A stretch of DNA of 64,000 bases from Bacillus thuringiensis (GCF_014932895.1 NZ_JACYOF010000001.1:1012480-1076479); one strand, 5' to 3'. Shown: positions 16,556 to 24,785, counted from the first letter of the stretch. Program-made: numbers and translations. Notes: generated from the letters alone by a model not told the origin.

Positions 16556-16779
16556 GCTAATTCCACCTTTATCATTTTCGCGTCACAATGACGAATACTA
16601 ATTAACTGCCCACGACACTCCAATGTACAAGGACCTTTAAACATCGCTTTCTGTTTCAGGCGAAGTTCGCTTCCTTCAGAAAGACCGAAAGCAGCTAATC
16701 TACGCTTTAATAACTGATCTAACGACTGAATACTTTTTACTAACACTTTCTCACCAATTTTAATATCTACTAAGCTCAT
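16552..16779 (-). CDS. feoA: FeoA, SH3-like partner of FeoB
   Basis: 75 aa SH3-like protein starting MSLVDIKIGEKVLVKSIQSL with the typical RRLAAFGLSEGSELRL and ISIRHCDAKMIKV. Cytoplasmic, supports FeoB-dependent Fe(II) import. The ATG at 16779 follows GGGGGGAAGG; the longer frame to 16818 would run through the Fur box and is rejected. Confidence 0.95.
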   Translation of the reverse strand: MSLVDIKIGEKVLVKSIQSLDQLLKRRLAAFGLSEGSELRLKQKAMFKGPCTLECRGQLISIRHCDAKMIKVELA

Positions 16780-16802
16780 AACCTTCCCCCCTAAGAAGAG
16801 AA

Positions 16803-16817
16803 TGATAATTATTTTCA
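16803..16817. promoter_or_regulatory. Fur box upstream of feoA
   Basis: TGATAATTATTTTCA, matching the 7-1-7 Fur consensus TGATAATNATTATCA with a single mismatch, 24 bases before the feoA start. Predicts iron repression of feoAB. Confidence 0.85.
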
Positions 16818-16980
16818 AACAAATTATATCATACTCTATTTCATTTGGACTATATCTTTTTACTTCATATTTATTAACATTTTAATACAATTATATTTCA
16901 ATAATTGTCATACTAGATTCATTTGCCATTCTCATCCATTTCACTTACAATAAACAATAGCAAATAAAGAATTTCGTTAT

Positions 16981-17064
16981 CACAGGGGGAGCCATGCCGC
17001 TGAGAGGGAACACTCCGTTCCGACCCTTCGAACCTGTTAGTTAATGCTAACGCAGGGATTGTGC
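16981..17064 (+). promoter_or_regulatory. TPP (thi-box) riboswitch
   Basis: All hallmark blocks are in order: CACAGGGGGAGCC, GCTGAGAGGG, GACCCTTCGAACCTG, TTAATGCTAACGCAGGGA and closing TTGTG. An inverted repeat CGAAATACAT / GTATTTCG (17071-17107) downstream may be the expression platform. It controls thiT. Confidence 0.97.
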
Positions 17065-17161
17065 AAACGTCCGAAATACATACCTCTTTTTTATTTACGT
17101 ATTTCGTATCCTCCTATGATAATGTTCTTTTTTGTACAACTTGGATTTAGGGGGAGACAAC

Positions 17162-17827
17162 ATGCGTAACACCAATTTACAAGCGATGATCGAATCTGCA
17201 ATTCTTGCAGCCTTCGCCTTGGTCGTCGATATTTTACCATTATCAATCAAACTTCCAACAGGCGGTTCCATCTCATTTGCTATGATTCCTATTTTTATTA
17301 TCGCATACCGTTGGGGCTTTAAATCGGCTTTCTTAGGAGGCTTAATTTGGGGACTTTTACAAATTGTCGTAGGCGATGCTTACATTTTAACGCCAGTGCA
17401 AGCATTCATTGAATACTTCATAGCATTTGCATTTATCGGCTTTGCTGGATTATTCTATCGTCCAATTCAAAAAGCTCTTGCTTCAAACAATAGTAATGCA
17501 GAACATTCAAGTTCTGGCAGTCGCAAAGAGAAACCTGCATCAAAACAAAACCACAGAAAAAAAGCACTCGTATATATTATCCTTGCGACATTTGTCGGTA
17601 GCTTTGCACGTTATTTCTGTCACTTTATTGCTGGTATTATTTTCTGGGGACAATACGCTCCGAAAGGACAATCAGCTGTTTTATATTCATTAATTGTAAA
17701 CGGCAGTACAATGATCGGTTCTTTCATACTATGTACTGTATTACTAATTCTTTTATTTACTACTTCACCACGCTTATTCAAAAGCATTGGTGCTTATCAA
17801 ATAAATTCACAAAAAAAGGGCGCTTAA
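17162..17827 (+). CDS. thiT: Thiamine ECF transporter substrate-binding subunit ThiT
   Basis: 221 aa, six membrane segments, starting MRNTNLQAMIESAILAAFAL and containing LPTGGSISFAMIPIFIIAYR, the ThiT signature; the TPP riboswitch upstream confirms thiamine. It works with the shared ECF ATPases and EcfT encoded elsewhere. GGGGGAGA sets the start at 17162. Unusual: a roughly 30-residue hydrophilic Ser/Lys/Asn-rich insertion (residues about 113-142, NNSNAEHSSSGSRKEKPASK) in the middle makes it longer than typical ThiT proteins of about 190 aa. Confidence 0.94.
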   Translation: MRNTNLQAMIESAILAAFALVVDILPLSIKLPTGGSISFAMIPIFIIAYRWGFKSAFLGGLIWGLLQIVVGDAYILTPVQAFIEYFIAFAFIGFAGLFYRPIQKALASNNSNAEHSSSGSRKEKPASKQNHRKKALVYIILATFVGSFARYFCHFIAGIIFWGQYAPKGQSAVLYSLIVNGSTMIGSFILCTVLLILLFTTSPRLFKSIGAYQINSQKKGA

Positions 17828-17845
17828 TTAGCGCTCTTTTTTTAT
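17812..17845. terminator. Bidirectional terminator after thiT
   Basis: GGGCGC TTAATTA GCGCTC flanked by T7 on each strand; can serve thiT and the small minus-strand ORF at 17854-17934. Confidence 0.85.
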
Positions 17846-17853
17846 CAAAGCTC

Positions 17854-17934
17854 TCAATGAGTAATATCAATAATAAATACAATAAATGCACAAAAGAAAA
17901 TAAATACCATTATACCTAGCCAATTGCTATGCAC
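17854..17934 (-). CDS. Possible 26-aa single-helix membrane peptide
   Basis: GTG start ten bases after AAGGAG, reading MHSNWLGIMVFIFFCAFIVF then IIDITH. One hydrophobic helix fills the peptide. A TATAAT sits about 40 bases upstream of the start and the bidirectional terminator lies just downstream, so a full transcription unit is plausible. No family recognised; it is far below usual size cut-offs. Confidence 0.45.
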   Translation of the reverse strand: MHSNWLGIMVFIFFCAFIVFIIDITH

Positions 17935-18024
17935 GGTTCATCGACTCCTTACATAACCTCGTTTTCTAACCAGATTATATCGCTTAAAAATAAAGATTAG
18001 GTAAAGATAATATGAAAATAATTT

Positions 18025-18058
18025 AAAAAAGCGTAGCATGCATTGTCTACGCTTTTTT
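18025..18058 (-). terminator. Terminator of the srtC two-component operon
   Basis: AAAAAAGCGTAG / CTACGCTTTTTT, overlapping the last codons of the histidine kinase. Confidence 0.85.
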
Positions 18059-19921
18059 CGGTAAGTAGAAGTAAAATAACACACCATTTTCTGTATTCTT
18101 TACTCCATATTCAGCATCGTGTAGTTCTAAAATATTTTTAGAAATTGCAAGCCCAAGCCCCGTTCCACCTTGTGAACGCTGACGAGCTGCATCCACGCGA
18201 TAAAAACGATCCCAAATTTTATCTAATTGCTCTTCTTCAATGTGGGCACCTTTATTTTCAATACACACTTTTATACGATTTTTCTCGTCTATTGTAGAAA
18301 TAATGATATCCTCTTTATTTGGTGTATAACGTATTGCATTCGTAATGAAGTTCACGATGACTTGTTCAATCCGACTTTGATTTGCAATCACTTCAAATGA
18401 ACATATATTTTTATGAACACGAAGTTCTTTTTTCTCTATTTCCACAGAAAGGTGTTCACATATATCCTCAATTACTGTATCAATATAAAATACATCCTTT
18501 TTCATTTTATAGGTGCCTGACTCAAATTTAGCTAACTCAAGCATATCCAAAATTAAAGTATCCATTTTGTCTACTTCTCGCTCCATCGCCTGAAAATAGT
18601 ACTCTTTTTTATGCTCCGCTACGCCATCTTTTAAAATAGAAATGCAGCTTTTCATAATACTTAACGGTGTTTTTAATTCATGTGAAACACCTGAAATAAA
18701 TTCTTTTCTCGTATTTTCTAATTTTCTTTCCTTCTCAATATCTTGTTCAAGCTGTCCAATATGTGAATGTAGTTTATTAGATAGTGTATTAATATTTTGC
18801 GATAAATCACCAATTTCATCTTTTGAAGTAACCGGAATTTTTTCTGTGAAATCTAAATGTGCTATTTTTTTCGTTGTATCATTTATTATTAGTAATGGTC
18901 TTGCAATTTGTTTTGAATAATAGAACGAAGCTAGGAAAATAAGAACGACTACAAATGCAATAATATAGATGTAATAATCTTGCACCATTTGTACAGCTTC
19001 ATCTACAGGCTGTAAAGAAGCCATTGCATAAATATATGTTACCGATCCATCTTTTTCTTTTATTGGTTTGATTAATAATTTATATTTTATATCATTCTTT
19101 TCATAGTCCATTATTTGTGTAGCATCTTGTATTTTATTACTTTCTTTTAGTAATAAATCAGTTTGAAATTCTTTTATATTATCCAAAAATAAATTATTTT
19201 TATAAATTGGATTTACGGGTCCTCTTACATCAGGGAGCTGTGCCTTCGTAATCGTCCCAAACGTGTTGAAATCTGAATTGATGACGGCCCTTTTCTTTTC
19301 CAAATCACCCAAATCCCCAGCAAGCTTTTTTCTTTCCTCAGCGATAAGATCTTGGGAAACTTTTGGCTGTTCCTCACTCAACTTAAATTCTTTTTCACCT
19401 AACTTCTTGCTCAATGGTTTATTCGTCCAATTTAAATTCCTATTTACTAACTGTAAATAATGTACGATGAAACTATCCCCTCTTTTCAGTCCATAAAAAG
19501 AAACTGGCTCCCCTACAAAACTAGATAGCGTCCCACTTTCCATCTCATCTATATTCATAAGATAGTACAAAGGAACTTTGATTGTCTTCTGTCCAATTTG
19601 CTTCTCTTCGCGTTTTTCTAAAGCAATCTCAAAATAAAAATCATCCGCATGTTTTAAATTCCCATTCTGATCTAATGTCGTAATCCACGTATTATTTTCT
19701 CTTAAAAAGTCTTGCTCCAGTTTCTGAATTTCTTCTGCACTTCCTGTATGATTTAAATAATTCTTCTCAAAGGAATTTAAATTCACTTTAATGTCTTCCA
19801 CTTTTCGATTCGCATAATATTGTTTAAAAAATATCGTTTGTCCAATAAAAATTGTCGCTAAAATCAACATACATAACGCTGTTGTGAGGATAAATAATTT
19901 TAGTACAATTCCTTTTCTCAT
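18047..19921 (-). CDS. Sensor histidine kinase beside srtC
   Basis: 624 aa. Membrane helices at about residues 7-28 and 315-335 flank a large extracytoplasmic sensor domain of about 285 residues. Then HAMP (IARPLLIINDTTKKIAHLDF), HisKA with SGVSHELKTPLS (phospho-His), and HATPase_c (FITNAIRYTPN, DRFYR, GGTGLGLAIS). It overlaps its response regulator gene by four bases and lies downstream of srtC and basI, so it probably controls sortase-dependent anchoring, which in B. anthracis is tied to sporulation. Ligand unknown. Confidence 0.9.
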   Translation of the reverse strand: MRKGIVLKLFILTTALCMLILATIFIGQTIFFKQYYANRKVEDIKVNLNSFEKNYLNHTGSAEEIQKLEQDFLRENNTWITTLDQNGNLKHADDFYFEIALEKREEKQIGQKTIKVPLYYLMNIDEMESGTLSSFVGEPVSFYGLKRGDSFIVHYLQLVNRNLNWTNKPLSKKLGEKEFKLSEEQPKVSQDLIAEERKKLAGDLGDLEKKRAVINSDFNTFGTITKAQLPDVRGPVNPIYKNNLFLDNIKEFQTDLLLKESNKIQDATQIMDYEKNDIKYKLLIKPIKEKDGSVTYIYAMASLQPVDEAVQMVQDYYIYIIAFVVVLIFLASFYYSKQIARPLLIINDTTKKIAHLDFTEKIPVTSKDEIGDLSQNINTLSNKLHSHIGQLEQDIEKERKLENTRKEFISGVSHELKTPLSIMKSCISILKDGVAEHKKEYYFQAMEREVDKMDTLILDMLELAKFESGTYKMKKDVFYIDTVIEDICEHLSVEIEKKELRVHKNICSFEVIANQSRIEQVIVNFITNAIRYTPNKEDIIISTIDEKNRIKVCIENKGAHIEEEQLDKIWDRFYRVDAARQRSQGGTGLGLAISKNILELHDAEYGVKNTENGVLFYFYLPKKA

Positions 19922-20607
19922 ATATTCCCCTCAAATTTATAACCTGTTCTCACTACTGTTGTAATGTACTTTGCTTTTTCTCCTAATTTATTTCTTAAAT
20001 TACGAATATGGCTATTAACTGTTCGATCATCACCAGCAAATTCATATCCCCAAATTCTTGAAATTAATTGCTCTCTCGTTAGAACAATCCCTTGATTTTT
20101 CATGAAATACGCTAATATTTCAAACTCTGTATGCGTTAAATTAATGTCTATCCGATCTACAGTAACAGTGCGTGACGGAAAATGAACGTGAATACCGTGG
20201 ATTGATAACGTATCATCTTCATTCTCTAAAAGTTGCTTTGTTACTTTTCTACTTTCTAACAACCTTTTCGCTCTTGCCAATAAAATTGGCGGGCTATACG
20301 GCTTCGTCACATAGTCATCTGCCCCAAGTTCAAATCCAAGTAACGTATCATCTTCATCTACACGCGCCGTTAGCATAATAATAGGTACTTGGGACGTCTT
20401 ACGAATTCTCCGGCAAACAGACCATCCATCTAGTTCTGGTAACATAATATCGAGTATAACTAAATCAACCTCTTCTTCTTCAAATAAAACTAAAGCTTCT
20501 TTCCCATCCTTCGCTTCAAACACGACATACTGTTCACTCAAAAAATAATCTTTTAATATTTCACGTAAAATATCTTCATCTTCAACAATTAAAATGTTTT
20601 TTGACAT
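19918..20607 (-). CDS. OmpR-family response regulator beside srtC
   Basis: 229 aa. Receiver domain with acidic pocket EDED near 10, phospho-acceptor Asp in LVILDIMLPELDG near 53, Thr in MLTARVDE and Lys in YVTKPY; winged-helix C-terminus with LTHTEFEILAYFMKNQGIVL and DDRTVNSHIRNLRNKL. A DNA-binding partner of the kinase that follows. Gap to srtC is 54 bases, so the four genes may be partly co-transcribed. Confidence 0.93.
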   Translation of the reverse strand: MSKNILIVEDEDILREILKDYFLSEQYVVFEAKDGKEALVLFEEEEVDLVILDIMLPELDGWSVCRRIRKTSQVPIIMLTARVDEDDTLLGFELGADDYVTKPYSPPILLARAKRLLESRKVTKQLLENEDDTLSIHGIHVHFPSRTVTVDRIDINLTHTEFEILAYFMKNQGIVLTREQLISRIWGYEFAGDDRTVNSHIRNLRNKLGEKAKYITTVVRTGYKFEGNI

Positions 20608-20661
20608 AATTTATGTATCCCCCTCTCATTTTAAGTAGCTAGCATGTATCACTCTATAATT

Positions 20662-21282
20662 TTATTTTGAATTGCTCGTAATTAATTTTGCCTCGATAAT
20701 ATATCGATCCGGTGCATCCCCTATATAATCAAATGGATAGCAAGTCGTCAGTGTTAAAGTCGGTTCTTCTTTTTTCACAATGACAGTGCGATCATCCGCA
20801 TCGGTAATCCATGTCTTTTGAATTTCATATGTGTACGTTTTATTATCATACTCTAAAATAAGAGTATCCTTTTCTTTTAACTCTCCTAAATCTGTAAAAA
20901 CAGTATCTCGATGCCCACTCAGTACAGTATGTCCCCCTCCAGATGGCGTTGTCGTTAAATCACTAACGAACATACCAACTCCTTTTTTCAAAGTTGCATC
21001 ATTCGCCTCCCAATACACAGAAAACTTCTTCTTTATTTTCGGTATACTTAACATCGCTACCTTTTCTCCTTCTTTATGTTGTGTTTGAGAAGAAGGCACT
21101 TGAGAATTTACAGGCGTTTCATGAGAAAGTTGATTATCTTGTATATTTTTAAGGCTCTTTATTTCTTCTTTTGTTAATTCTTGAGCGGCGCTTTTTCCTT
21201 TATACCATTCCACTGCATAATATGATCCCATACATAGGCCTATAGCCATTAATATAATACCGATATAATTAAGTAGCTTCAT
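20662..21282 (-). CDS. srtC: Class D sortase (B. anthracis SrtC type)
   Basis: 206 aa membrane-anchored transpeptidase: N-terminal helix at 5-23, linker, sortase barrel from about 75. Catalytic His124 (LSGHRDT), Cys181 (TLTTCYP) and Arg193 (PDRYII) are all present. In B. anthracis the orthologous enzyme anchors LPNTA proteins (BasI, BasH) to the wall during sporulation. The LPNTA protein basI lies directly upstream, which supports the same specificity here. Good GGGGGATG site before the ATG. Confidence 0.93.
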   Translation of the reverse strand: MKLLNYIGIILMAIGLCMGSYYAVEWYKGKSAAQELTKEEIKSLKNIQDNQLSHETPVNSQVPSSQTQHKEGEKVAMLSIPKIKKKFSVYWEANDATLKKGVGMFVSDLTTTPSGGGHTVLSGHRDTVFTDLGELKEKDTLILEYDNKTYTYEIQKTWITDADDRTVIVKKEEPTLTLTTCYPFDYIGDAPDRYIIEAKLITSNSK

Positions 21283-21299
21283 ATTTCATCCCCCCATGC

Positions 21300-21330
21300 A
21301 AAAAATGGTAGGGACATCCTACCATTTTTA
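21300..21330 (-). terminator. Terminator between basI and srtC
   Basis: AAAAATGGTAGG / CCTACCATTTTT with six T on the minus strand. Probably lets basI be expressed above srtC. Confidence 0.8.
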
Positions 21331-21377
21331 ATATATGAAATTATCCCATTCTTTATAGGCTAATAAACACTTTATTT

Positions 21378-21872
21378 TTATGCTTTCACTTTATTACGAC
21401 GATTCAATCCAAATAATGTGCCTATTGCTACAAGACAGGCGCTTAATGCCATCATTGCTACATTATTTGATGCGGTATTTGGTAATTTCTCTCCCTTTAC
21501 AGCTTCTTTTGCTACTTCCTTTTTCACTGCATCATTCTTTTGTTGTGCCTGAATTGCTGCTTCTTTTTTTGCAATAGCTTCCCTTTCTTGCACTTGTGGC
21601 GCTACTTCTTTTTTAGCCGTATCATTCTTCTGTTGCGCTTTTATTGCTTCCTCTTTTTTAGCCATATCACTTTTTTCTTGTACTTGCGCCGCTTGCTTTT
21701 TCGCTGCATCATTTTTTTGCTGTGCCTGAATTGCTTCTTCCTTTTTAGCTACATCTGACTGCACTTGCGCTGCTTCTTCCTTTGTCAGTGTTCCAGTTGA
21801 AGCACTCGCTACCGAAGAATAACCTACTGTTAAAAGTGCCATTGCACAAATTGGTAATAGTTTCTTTTTCAT
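21378..21872 (-). CDS. basI: LPNTA cell-wall-anchored protein (BasI-like)
   Basis: 164 aa. Signal peptide of about 25 residues (cut near ASA-STGT), then alternating Lys/Ala/Gln-rich repeats (AKKEEAIQAQQKND, AAQVQEKSDM, EEAIKAQQKND, AAIQAQQKNDAVKKE), and a sorting signal LPNTA at 130-134, hydrophobic segment and NRRNKVKA tail. LPNTA is the class D sortase motif. It matches the known basI-srtC gene pair in position and design. The repeats give a rod-like, helical stalk; no binding domain is visible. Confidence 0.85.
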   Translation of the reverse strand: MKKKLLPICAMALLTVGYSSVASASTGTLTKEEAAQVQSDVAKKEEAIQAQQKNDAAKKQAAQVQEKSDMAKKEEAIKAQQKNDTAKKEVAPQVQEREAIAKKEAAIQAQQKNDAVKKEVAKEAVKGEKLPNTASNNVAMMALSACLVAIGTLFGLNRRNKVKA

Positions 21873-21998
21873 TTTATTTCTCTCCTCTTATACGTTTTAC
21901 ATCACTTCGCATCGGATGTATCACTAGAATAAACAACAGATGTAAATATAAGATGCAGATGAAATATATTTCATTTAAAGATTTCATTGTAGAAAATA

Positions 21999-22029
21999 AA
22001 AAAACACCGTAATATATACGATGTTTTTT
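21999..22029 (-). terminator. Hairpin after the 110-aa gene
   Basis: AAAACACCGTA / TACGATGTTTTTT with one mismatch; 20 bases beyond the stop of the minus-strand gene at 22049. Confidence 0.6.
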
Positions 22030-22048
22030 CGGGTGTGTGTCTCAATAT

Positions 22049-22381
22049 TTACATGTTACTTTCGCGTGATTTAGAAGTAGCAAGAGCCGGAGCGATAACT
22101 AATTGTCTCGGCTCAGTTTTCTTGAAGTGATTTTTGACGTTACACTTACGACGTTGAACAACCCATGCTTTAATAGGGTTTGTTAAAATAATTTTTTGCT
22201 CTTCGTTAGGGGCCTCTTCTTCCAATCTACAACTTTCGCTCCACTTACACCATTTCATTGTAAATTTAGAAGAAGAATGATCGTCTTCTCGATCAAACAA
22301 GTGCAAAAAATCCATTTCTCCAGCTAGCATTACGGTGTTACTAGTCGCTAAAAAAGAAAAGGTTGTCCAACGTTTCTCCAT
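22049..22381 (-). CDS. Hypothetical 110-aa protein behind a BceR-type box
   Basis: Family not recognised. MEKRWTTFSFLATSNTVMLA then a Cys/Trp-containing middle (SSKFTMKWCKWSESCRLEEE) and a basic C-terminal half (KAWVVQRRKCNVKNHFKKTE). No obvious membrane helix. AGGAGGG precedes the ATG. The upstream region carries CTTACA-N7-TTACA-N4-TGTAAG (22501-22528), and the adjoining CTATCGAT block also matches the region before bceAB, so it is probably co-regulated with the peptide-resistance genes 5 kb away. Confidence 0.7.
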   Translation of the reverse strand: MEKRWTTFSFLATSNTVMLAGEMDFLHLFDREDDHSSSKFTMKWCKWSESCRLEEEAPNEEQKIILTNPIKAWVVQRRKCNVKNHFKKTEPRQLVIAPALATSKSRESNM

Positions 22382-22500
22382 GCCCTCCTACTCCTTCTTC
22401 ACATATAGAGTGCCTAAAACTTCATTTACCTAAAATATGCTTGCCTTTTACCTTACACTTATAGTTTATCCAAAACACTACTATGCAACTATCGATTTGT

Positions 22501-22528
22501 CTTACAAATCACCTTACATTTTTGTAAG
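22501..22528. promoter_or_regulatory. BceR-type box 1, before the 110-aa gene
   Basis: CTTACA at 22501, then TTACA-TTTT-TGTAA at 22514-22527 followed by G. The core TNACA-N4-TGTAA is the inverted repeat bound by BceR-like regulators. The flank ACTATCGAT at 22489-22497 also occurs before the box at 27812. Confidence 0.7.
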
Positions 22529-22533
22529 AAAAG

Positions 22534-22566
22534 AAAAAACCTTCATTGTATATACATGAAGGTTTC
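22534..22566 (-). terminator. Terminator after the 70-aa membrane protein gene
   Basis: AAACCTTCAT / ATGAAGGTTT with T run TTTTTTCTTTTC on the minus strand, next to the stop at 22567. Confidence 0.8.
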
Positions 22567-22779
22567 TCAATTTTTATCTATATGATCTTTCATATTATCA
22601 ACTCCAGCTTCTTGCAGCTGCGACATCATGCCATGGGAAATTGCGCCTAATACTAAAGTCATTCCAATTAGTGAAATGCGAATTACAGGTACATCAATTA
22701 CGTAAGCCAACATACCAAGAACAATTGTTAAAAGTAATGCTTTTATAAACGTTACACTCGTATACTGTTTCTTTTTCAT
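22567..22779 (-). CDS. Hypothetical small membrane protein (70 aa)
   Basis: MKKKQYTSVTFIKALLLTIV with membrane segments at about residues 10-28 and 30-50, then a polar tail ending DNMKDHIDKN. AAAGGGTG stands three bases before one ATG (22782) and six before the next (22779); the second is chosen. A cre-like sequence TGGAAGCGTTTTCT lies just upstream (22795-22808), hinting at carbon control. No named family. Confidence 0.65.
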   Translation of the reverse strand: MKKKQYTSVTFIKALLLTIVLGMLAYVIDVPVIRISLIGMTLVLGAISHGMMSQLQEAGVDNMKDHIDKN

Positions 22780-22794
22780 CATAATCACCCTTTA

Positions 22795-22808
22795 TGGAAG
22801 CGTTTTCT
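22795..22808. promoter_or_regulatory. Candidate CcpA (cre) site
   Basis: TGGAAGCGTTTTCT fits the degenerate cre pattern TGNAANCGNWNNCW, placed 16 bases before a start codon. A single match to a degenerate pattern, so only suggestive. Confidence 0.4.
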
Positions 22809-22943
22809 CAATATAATCAGTATATCATATCATCTGATTATATTGTGGGTATTTCTGTAAAAAACTCTATTCTTCTTTGACTTTTTCCGTTCTTTCCTTT
22901 ACAGTCGAAATGTTCACAAGTTTTACACTGTAGGAGGACTCCA

Positions 22944-23471
22944 ATGAATATTGAAATAAAAGACACTTTAATTTCTGAAAAACAATTACAAGAAAAAGTA
23001 AAAGAACTAGCTCTTCAAATCGAACGTGATTTTGAAGGAGAAGAAATCGTAGTAATCGCTGTATTAAAAGGATCTTTCGTATTCGCTGCTGATTTAATTC
23101 GTCACATTAAAAACGATGTAACAATCGACTTTATCTCTGCATCTAGCTACGGAAATCAAACTGAAACATCTGGAAAAGTAAAACTATTAAAAGATATCGA
23201 TGTAAATATTACTGGAAAAAACGTAATTGTCGTAGAAGACATTATCGATTCTGGTTTAACACTTCATTTCTTAAAAGATCACTTCTTCATGCATAAACCA
23301 AAGGCATTAAAATTCTGTACGTTACTTGATAAGCCTGAGCGCCGTAAAGTAGACTTAAAAGCTGAATATGTTGGCTTCCAAATTCCAGACGAATTTATCG
23401 TTGGCTACGGTATCGACTGCGCAGAAAAATATCGTAACTTACCATTTATCGCTTCAGTTGTAACGGAATAA
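22944..23471 (+). CDS. hpt: Hypoxanthine phosphoribosyltransferase-family protein
   Basis: 175 aa. The PRPP-binding motif VIVVEDIIDSGLTL (about 98-111) and the N-terminal flexible loop with SASSYGNQTETSGKVKLLKD are intact, as is the base-binding end VDLKAEYVGFQIPDEFIVGY. It salvages hypoxanthine and guanine to IMP and GMP. The canonical Bacillus hpt sits beside tilS/ftsH; this copy stands alone, so it is likely a paralogue. Strong AGGAGGA site; a terminator follows. Confidence 0.9.
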   Translation: MNIEIKDTLISEKQLQEKVKELALQIERDFEGEEIVVIAVLKGSFVFAADLIRHIKNDVTIDFISASSYGNQTETSGKVKLLKDIDVNITGKNVIVVEDIIDSGLTLHFLKDHFFMHKPKALKFCTLLDKPERRKVDLKAEYVGFQIPDEFIVGYGIDCAEKYRNLPFIASVVTE

Positions 23472-23479
23472 TATAATAA

Positions 23480-23515
23480 AATAAACTTCCATCAATTACT
23501 GATGGAAGTTTATTT
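23480..23515 (+). terminator. Terminator after hpt
   Basis: AATAAACTTCCATCA / TGATGGAAGTTTATT then TTCTAT. Confidence 0.85.
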
Positions 23516-23554
23516 TCTATCACGATTCGTAAAAGACAAAGGGAGAGAATAAAA

Positions 23555-24457
23555 ATGACAAAAACAAAATTTGAAAAAGTACTCCTCATTGTAAATCCAA
23601 AAGCAGGACAAGGCGATTTACATACGAACTTAGCGAAAATCGTACCACCACTTGCTGCCGCTTTTCCTGACTTACACATCCTTCATACGAAAAAACAAGG
23701 CGATGCAACAAACTATTGTCAGGAGTTTGCTAGTAAAATAGATTTAATTATCGTCTTTGGTGGTGACGGAACTGTATTTGAATGCACAAATGGCTTAGCC
23801 CCTCTTGAAATTAGACCTACACTTGCAATCATTCCAGGCGGAACTTGCAACGACTTCTCTCGCACGCTCGGCGTTCCGCAAAACATCGCAGAAGCAGCAA
23901 AACTCATTACAAAGGGACATGTAAAACCTGTTGACGTCGCAAAAGCAAACGGACAACACTTCTTAAACTTCTGGGGCATTGGGCTTGTTTCTGAAGTATC
24001 AAACAATATTGATGCCGAGGAAAAAGCAAAACTTGGTAAAATAGGTTACTATTTAAGCACAATTCGAACGGTAAAAAACGCTGAAACATTCCCAGTAAAA
24101 ATCACTTACGACGGACAAGTATATGCAGACGAAGCTGTTCTTGTTATGGTTGGAAACGGCGAATATCTTGGTGGTATCCCTTCCTTTATCCCAAACGTAA
24201 AATGTGATGACGGAACACTTGATATTTTCGTTGTAAAATCAACAGGAATTCAAGCGTTTAAAGATTATATCGGAAAGAAACTATTTGAAGACACAAATGA
24301 GAATGATATCTTCCACGTAAAAGCGAAATCCATTCATATTGAAACAGAAGAAGAAAAAGAAGTAGATACAGATGGCGAAAGTTCGCTTCATACCCCTTGT
24401 CATATTGAATTGTTACAAGGGCACTTTACGATGATTTATAACCCTGCGGTTGTATAA
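23555..24457 (+). CDS. DagK/YegS-family lipid kinase
   Basis: 300 aa soluble kinase of the diacylglycerol kinase catalytic family. LLIVNPKAGQG at the N-terminus, nucleotide-binding FGGDGTVFE near 68 and IIPGGTCNDFSRTLG near 92 are the family motifs; the C-terminal beta domain contains GNGEYLGGIPSFIPNVKCDD with metal or lipid contacts. Bacillus has several such proteins (DgkB, YtlR, BmrU); I cannot assign which one. ATG after GGGAGAG. Separate from hpt by a terminator. Confidence 0.88.
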   Translation: MTKTKFEKVLLIVNPKAGQGDLHTNLAKIVPPLAAAFPDLHILHTKKQGDATNYCQEFASKIDLIIVFGGDGTVFECTNGLAPLEIRPTLAIIPGGTCNDFSRTLGVPQNIAEAAKLITKGHVKPVDVAKANGQHFLNFWGIGLVSEVSNNIDAEEKAKLGKIGYYLSTIRTVKNAETFPVKITYDGQVYADEAVLVMVGNGEYLGGIPSFIPNVKCDDGTLDIFVVKSTGIQAFKDYIGKKLFEDTNENDIFHVKAKSIHIETEEEKEVDTDGESSLHTPCHIELLQGHFTMIYNPAVV

Positions 24458-24529
24458 TCAATACTTCATTATACTTTAATAATTACTAAACTTCGCATTT
24501 TTACGAAAAATACAGTATAATTAATAAGT

Positions 24530-24568
24530 AAAAGGTTGTTAACAAAAAACGTTAACAACCTTTTTATT
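24530..24568 (+). terminator. Terminator after the lipid kinase gene
   Basis: AAAGGTTGTTAAC / GTTAACAACCTTTTTATTTT, a 12-13 bp stem. Confidence 0.9.
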
Positions 24569-24605
24569 TTTTCAAAAAAACTTTTCACTTTAGAGGAGCG
24601 ATCAC

Positions 24606-24785
24606 ATGTATTGGAGAAAAAATGATAAGCCTGTAGAAGATCCCGAAGCGATAGCTGTATGGGAATGCACGGCAGAAGACTGCCTTGGATGGATGCGTAA
24701 AAATTTTTCACTAGAAGAAGAGCCAAAATGTCCATTATGCAAAAATGATATGAAGAGTAGCGAGCGTTTCTTACAAAAGCTCTAA
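24606..24785 (+). CDS. YdjO-like small zinc-ribbon protein (59 aa)
   Basis: Starts MYWRKNDKPVEDPEAIAVWE; two Cys pairs, CTAEDC and CPLCKNDM, with GWMRKNF between them, form a zinc ribbon as in the cold-inducible YdjO family of Bacillus. AGAGGAGCGATCAC before the ATG. The gene lies between two terminators (24530-24568 and 24901-24938), so it is transcribed alone. Role unknown beyond the cold induction reported for YdjO. Confidence 0.82.
   Translation: MYWRKNDKPVEDPEAIAVWECTAEDCLGWMRKNFSLEEEPKCPLCKNDMKSSERFLQKL

Noticed and set aside
16780-16818. N-terminal extension of FeoA
   Set aside because: Would run through the Fur box, and a good ribosome site lies before the shorter start.
21460-21800. 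Regular repeats within basI as a possible CRISPR or satellite
   Set aside because: They are in-frame protein repeats (Lys/Ala/Gln units) of a wall protein; no identical repeats with unique spacers.
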